Source: Bacillota bacterium (GTDB taxonomy: Bacteria; Bacillota; Clostridia; Christensenellales; Borkfalkiaceae). Taken from it: 64,000 nucleotides of DNA. Below, piece after piece: positions 60,082-64,000 of the stretch. Each line of letters opens with the position of its first letter. The stretch's first letter is position 1. Where the stretch lies: the NCBI GenBank assembly GCA_019423125.1, contig JAHZBZ010000007.1:1-64000 (forward strand), read 5' to 3'. Made by a program: the position numbers and the translations under genes. A model generated the notes under the pieces. That model made no database searches, was not told where the DNA came from, and saw nothing but the letters and a program-made list of their open reading frames with translations.

Positions 60082-61356
60082 ATGTCTGAACAAAAATTGT
60101 TTACAAAGGATTTTACGCTTGTACTTATCGGGCAAATCATATCCCTGTTCGGCAACGCCATACTGCGCTTTGCTCTTCCGTTGTATTTGCTGCGGCAGAC
60201 GGGTTCTTCCACTCTGTACGGTATCGTTACGGCGTGTTCCTTTCTTCCGATGATATTGCTTTCACTTGCGGGAGGTGTGATCGCGGACAGAGCGAACAAA
60301 CGCAATATTATGGTTGCGCTCGATTTTACAACGGCGGGAATTATTCTCGTATATTATCTGTTATACTGTCTTTTGCCGCTCGTACCGCTTTTGGTTGTCG
60401 TTTTGATGTTGTTATACGGTATCGCGGGTGCATATCAGCCTGCGGTGCAAGCGAGTATTCCTGTTCTGCTTTCCAGCGACAACATATTGAAAGGAAATTC
60501 TGCCATCAACGCCGTCAATACGCTGGCAAATCTGATCGGCCCCATTCTCGGAGGCGTTCTGTTCGGGCTTTGGGGATTGGCTCCCGTTCTTATTTTGAGC
60601 ATCGTTTGCTTTACCGCATCAGCCATTATGGAAATATTTATACATATTCCATTTATCCGCCCTGACAGGACGACAAAATTTTGGTTGGTTCTTAAAAATG
60701 ATTTGAATGACAGCGTTTTTTACTTACGAAAAGAAAAGCCCGTATTTATCCGCGTTGTGATTTTGCTTGCCCTCTTTAATCTCGTGCTTTCTTCCGTTAT
60801 GGTCGTGGGTATTCCCGTAATGGTTGTAAACATTCTGCAAATGAACGACTTGTTCTTGGGAATAGCGCAGGCTTCGCTCGGTTTGGGCGGTATTCTCGGC
60901 GGAGTACTCGGCGGAATTTTATCGGATAAATTGAAACTGCGCTCAACGTATTTATACCTGTTACTTTGCGCGGCAGCCGCTGCAATCATGGGGCTTGCAC
61001 TTTTTCCGTTTATGTTACCGTTGGTCGGATATATCATTATTTGTGCAATGAGTATTGTCGCGATGGCGGCAGCTACATTGTTTACCGTTCAGCTCTGTGC
61101 CGCGATACAACGGCAGACACCGCAAGTACTGATCGGCAAAATCATGGCGTTTGTCATGACCGTATCTAACTGTGCGTCCCCTTTGGGGCAGGCTCTTTAT
61201 GGCGTTCTGTTTGACGTATCCGCCGCAATGCCGTATTTAATACTGTTCGGGGCGGGTGTACTCGCTTTTATGATTTCTTTGCTTTCGAAAAAAACATTCG
61301 CGAATTTAGAAGCACAAGAAAATACTGTTCAACAAGAACAAACGGAGGAATTATGA
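60082..61356 (+). CDS. MFS efflux transporter (EntS/Mef-like)
   Basis: The protein has 424 residues and twelve membrane helices. It has LVLIGQIISLFGNAILRFALPLYL at the N-terminus and the loop 2-3 motif AGGVIADRANKR of MFS pumps, as in EntS and macrolide Mef proteins. With the TetR repressor upstream it is likely a drug or metabolite exporter; the substrate cannot be told. It overlaps the Com-like gene by four bases (ATGA). Confidence 0.88.
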   Translation: MSEQKLFTKDFTLVLIGQIISLFGNAILRFALPLYLLRQTGSSTLYGIVTACSFLPMILLSLAGGVIADRANKRNIMVALDFTTAGIILVYYLLYCLLPLVPLLVVVLMLLYGIAGAYQPAVQASIPVLLSSDNILKGNSAINAVNTLANLIGPILGGVLFGLWGLAPVLILSIVCFTASAIMEIFIHIPFIRPDRTTKFWLVLKNDLNDSVFYLRKEKPVFIRVVILLALFNLVLSSVMVVGIPVMVVNILQMNDLFLGIAQASLGLGGILGGVLGGILSDKLKLRSTYLYLLLCAAAAAIMGLALFPFMLPLVGYIIICAMSIVAMAAATLFTVQLCAAIQRQTPQVLIGKIMAFVMTVSNCASPLGQALYGVLFDVSAAMPYLILFGAGVLAFMISLLSKKTFANLEAQENTVQQEQTEEL

Positions 61357-61586
61357 AAAGATTTGCTTGCTGCCCGGTATGCGCACATAAATTGTGCAAG
61401 GGCGAAAAAGGTTGCTATTTGGACATCAAGTGTCCTCGCTGCGGGGAAGTCATCCATATTGAAATTGGAGACGTTATCACCACGCGCATTGTTTCCAAAG
61501 AAGAACGTGAAAAAGTGCGCGCTCAAATGATTTCTCAACATAAAATCCATGTCGATCCAAACGACAAAGATACGTTGGAAATTTAG
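61353..61586 (+). CDS. Com-like zinc-finger protein
   Basis: The protein has 77 residues. CPVCAHKLCKGEKGCYLDIKCPRCGEVIHI holds two Cys pairs, as in the Mu Com protein, a zinc-finger that activates translation of mom mRNA by opening a stem-loop. Translation is coupled to the MFS gene. Its target here is unknown. The recombinase gene follows after 137 bases. Confidence 0.8.
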   Translation: MKRFACCPVCAHKLCKGEKGCYLDIKCPRCGEVIHIEIGDVITTRIVSKEEREKVRAQMISQHKIHVDPNDKDTLEI

Positions 61587-61723
61587 GACATAAACTGCCT
61601 CAAAAACAGGGCGAAATGTACTGTTTTGGGGTACAGGATAAGGGATGAGACTCACTTTGCGTCTCATCCCGCTTTTTACGAGAAACGGGATACCCGTTTT
61701 CAGCGATTTAAGGAGCATTTTTT

Positions 61724-63163
61724 ATGGTAAATGTCGTTATTTACGCGCGGTTCAGTTCGCACTCTCAAACGGAACAGTCCATAGAAGGACAGCTGAAAGA
61801 ATGTTATGAATTTGCCAAACGCAACGATTACAACGTAATCGGAGAGTACATAGACAGGGCTTTGACGGGTACGACGGATAAGCGTCCCGAATTTTTGCGT
61901 ATGGTCGAGGATAGCAAGAAAAAGACATTCAAGTATGTCCTTGTCTATCAGTTAGATCGTTTTGCCCGCAACCGTTACGACAGTGCTACCTACAAGGCAA
62001 AACTCAAAAAGAACGGCGTGCGCGTGCTTTCCGCCAAAGAAAATATCACGGAAGATGCGAGCGGTATTCTCGTCGAGGGAGTGCTGGAAAGTATGGCGGA
62101 ATACTATTCCGTTGAACTCTCGCAGAAGATAAGGCGCGGAATCGAAGTATCGGCAAGCAAATGTCAGTTTTTCGGCGGTTCTGTTCCGCTCGGCTACTAT
62201 ATCGACGAGGACAAGCATTATCAGATCGACGAAAGCAAGGCGGTATTCGTCCGCAAAATCTTTGAAATGTACGCCGACGGAAAAACTATCGTGGAAATCG
62301 AAAAATATTTGCTCGATAACAAGGTTTACAACAACGGCAAAACGATCGGGCATGGTACCGTAAAGCGAATACTCCACAACCGCCGCTATTTAGGCTATTA
62401 TATTTTTCACGACAAAGAAGTAAAAGACGGCATTCCGCAAATAATATCCGACGAACTGTATGAGACCGTACAGGCGCGGTTAGAGCGAAATACAAAAGCC
62501 CCCTCGTCCAAGAAGGCGAGAGAGCCGTTTTTGCTGACTACGAAGTTGTTTTGCGGGCTTTGCAACTGTGCCATGACGGGCGTGAGCGGAACGAGCCATA
62601 CGGGTAAAAAGCACGCCTATTATCGGTGCGTTGGGCGAAAGAACGGGTGCAAACAAGAGAGTGTTCAAAAAGATTTGATTGAAGAAACCGTCGTGCAGGA
62701 TACGCTCAAATTGCTCGACGATAAACTGATCGACCAGATTTCGCAAGCCTTATACGAGATATTGCGGGGAGAACTGAAAAACGGTAACGTACCGCGCCTT
62801 GAAAAACTGCTCGCAAGCAATAAGAAAGCGAGCGAAAACCTTATGCTGCTTTTGATGGACGGTAAAGCGAAGAATACGATTCTTGACAAACTCGAACAAC
62901 TTGAAAAGGAGCGCAAAGAGATAGAATTGCAACTTGAAACGGAAAAGTCTGAAATTCTCGATTATACGCTCGAAGATTTGCGCTACTATGTCAAACGGTT
63001 CAAACACCTCGATTATACCAAAACAGAAAACAGGCAGGCACTCATCGACACCTTTGTAAACAAAGTCTTTTACTATGGCGATAAAAAAGGAAAAGTCCGT
63101 TACAATGTAACAGACTTTTCTACGGGTTCGCTTTACGAACGAGTGGTGGGCCAAAGTTGTTAA
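61724..63163 (+). CDS. Large serine recombinase, possibly with an altered C-terminus
   Basis: The protein has 479 residues. The catalytic domain starts VVIYARFSSHSQTEQSIEGQL and has YQLDRFARNRYD. The recombinase domain (GGSVPLGYYID), zinc ribbon (LFCGLCNCAMTG ... AYYRCVGRKNGC) and coiled coil are complete. The last ~14 residues run into the end of an opposing recombinase fragment, so the natural end may have been replaced at an insertion junction near 63120. It probably mobilises the TetR-efflux cargo. TTAAGGAG precedes the ATG. Confidence 0.9.
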   Translation: MVNVVIYARFSSHSQTEQSIEGQLKECYEFAKRNDYNVIGEYIDRALTGTTDKRPEFLRMVEDSKKKTFKYVLVYQLDRFARNRYDSATYKAKLKKNGVRVLSAKENITEDASGILVEGVLESMAEYYSVELSQKIRRGIEVSASKCQFFGGSVPLGYYIDEDKHYQIDESKAVFVRKIFEMYADGKTIVEIEKYLLDNKVYNNGKTIGHGTVKRILHNRRYLGYYIFHDKEVKDGIPQIISDELYETVQARLERNTKAPSSKKAREPFLLTTKLFCGLCNCAMTGVSGTSHTGKKHAYYRCVGRKNGCKQESVQKDLIEETVVQDTLKLLDDKLIDQISQALYEILRGELKNGNVPRLEKLLASNKKASENLMLLLMDGKAKNTILDKLEQLEKERKEIELQLETEKSEILDYTLEDLRYYVKRFKHLDYTKTENRQALIDTFVNKVFYYGDKKGKVRYNVTDFSTGSLYERVVGQSC

Positions 63164-63839
63164 AGGAAGAACTCTCGGGGAAATCGGAGGGGCCGTCGTC
63201 CCGAAAGCGGGCCAACACCTCCTCCGAGATTGCAGTAGTGCTGTCACCGACATTAAATATGTAGGTGATTCTGTCATCATAGAGAATAATTTTATTGATA
63301 AGTACGTTGACAAGGGTTTTCCTGTATTTTATATCATTTATGTCGCCGTTTTTCAGACTCTCGAGGAAAAACTTGATTTGAGTTTCCGTCAGAATAAATT
63401 GAGTTTGCTGTTCCTTGAAAATCTGCTTTTCAATTTCTTCCAACTCCTCCCGTTTTTGCTGTATTCTCTTGGTAATTAAATCAGCCGCATTGCCCTGTTC
63501 CAACGCCTTTATCAAATTTTCGATAACCTTTTCAATTTCTCTTTTTTCTTTCAACAGGTGTTCGAGTTTGAAATTCTGTGTTTCCTTTTTGTATGCGCCC
63601 GCTACGGCTTTGGAAATCTTGCTTATATTTTTGGGAGAAAGCATTTCCCTGCACTTGTTGATGGCTAAATCTTCTATCCACTTTTTAGGAACAGGTTCTT
63701 TATCGCAAAGCCGTTTCCCCGTCTCGGGAGATTTTCTGTAAAAATTATTACAAGCGTAGTAATTATAGGTTTTCCCCGTTTGGGAGGTGCCGCTTCTGCC
63801 TGTCATCATTTCATCGCATTCGCCGCAAAAGAGTTTACT
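63120..63839 (-). pseudogene. C-terminal half of a serine recombinase
   Basis: The frame encodes a zinc ribbon (SKLFCGECDEMMTGRSGTSQTGK ... YNYYACNNF), a coiled coil and the strand NKIILYDDRITYIFN of large serine recombinases. The catalytic domain is absent; upstream the frame meets a TAG at about 63886, and the sequence there belongs to another recombinase. It converges with, and overlaps, the end of the plus-strand recombinase. Confidence 0.8.
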
Positions 63840-63873
63840 TGCTTGCGCAAATGGACAATACGTTTGTATTGCG

Positions 63874-64000
63874 TTAGGATTCTTTTCCTAACAGTTTGTA
63901 GTAGATGTGGATTTCTCTTGTGCCCGTCTTATCGCCGGGCTTTGCGCCTATGGTGATATATTCTATCAGTTCCATGCACAATTCCCTCGTAAGTTCAGGC
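63874..64000 (-). CDS. C-terminal end of another serine recombinase (partial)
   Basis: The frame is open from the window edge to TAA at 63874-63876 and ends ELCMELIEYITIGAKPGD ... REIHIYYKLLGKES, the final beta strands typical of TnpX/TndX-like recombinases. The rest lies outside the window. Confidence 0.65.
   Translation of the reverse strand, partial: PELTRELCMELIEYITIGAKPGDKTGTREIHIYYKLLGKES

Overview
The window looks like chromosome of a GC-rich, spore-lineage Firmicute (class Clostridia; the order Christensenellales is my guess, not shown by the sequence). The evidence is Spo0A at 15555-16307, sigma-A promoters with 17-bp spacing, AGGAGG-type ribosome sites, rho-independent terminators, a BclA-like collagen protein and many large serine recombinases. 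Bases 1-44000 are GC-rich and mostly on the minus strand. Bases 44500-64000 are clearly more AT-rich, with the lowest GC at 57.1-58.9 kb, and are mobile or acquired DNA.

Layout. 0-30 kb is mainly housekeeping and cell surface: the end of an Ala/Pro-rich protein, glf, a 2091-residue beta-helix/coiled-coil surface protein with a cytoplasmic tail, hpt, tilS, a CLC transporter, a ROK glucokinase, a YbaK deacylase, an M16 peptidase, an XRE repressor, spo0A, tRNA-Arg(CCG), a glycosyltransferase overlapping a collagen-like gene, a PHP phosphatase, rsmI, a TrmN6-like methylase, a Crp/Fnr regulator divergent from a ferredoxin, and a GH2 glycosidase with a GPH sugar transporter.

30.0-43.6 kb is the most interesting part. 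It encodes an ECF-like sigma factor, a small zinc-binding probable anti-sigma factor, a YbjN-like protein, a RyR-domain protein, a membrane TrkA-N/RyR-like protein, two paralogous vWA proteins, a Ser/Thr kinase, a PP2C phosphatase, and a 1134-residue protein joining a Clp-type AAA+ module, a receiver-like module and a soluble FtsH/M41 protease. The sigma gene and the vWA-vWA-kinase-phosphatase operon carry the same non-sigma-A promoter (TGCGAA-N16-CGTY plus a shared downstream CGTGTAA), so one regulon probably ties them together. I infer a stress or conflict response with phosphorylation control, nucleotide or ligand sensing and regulated proteolysis.

44-64 kb is accessory DNA. It holds a GH3 gene remnant fused to a response-regulator start, deleted recombinase copies, three large serine recombinase genes or remnants, hairpin arrays, a BspA-like leucine-rich-repeat lipoprotein, two tandem structured small RNAs with their own promoters and terminators, an OLD-like ATPase/TOPRIM gene with a small partner, and a TetR-controlled efflux operon ending in a Com-like zinc protein. 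The right edge is recombinase debris inserted in other recombinase DNA.
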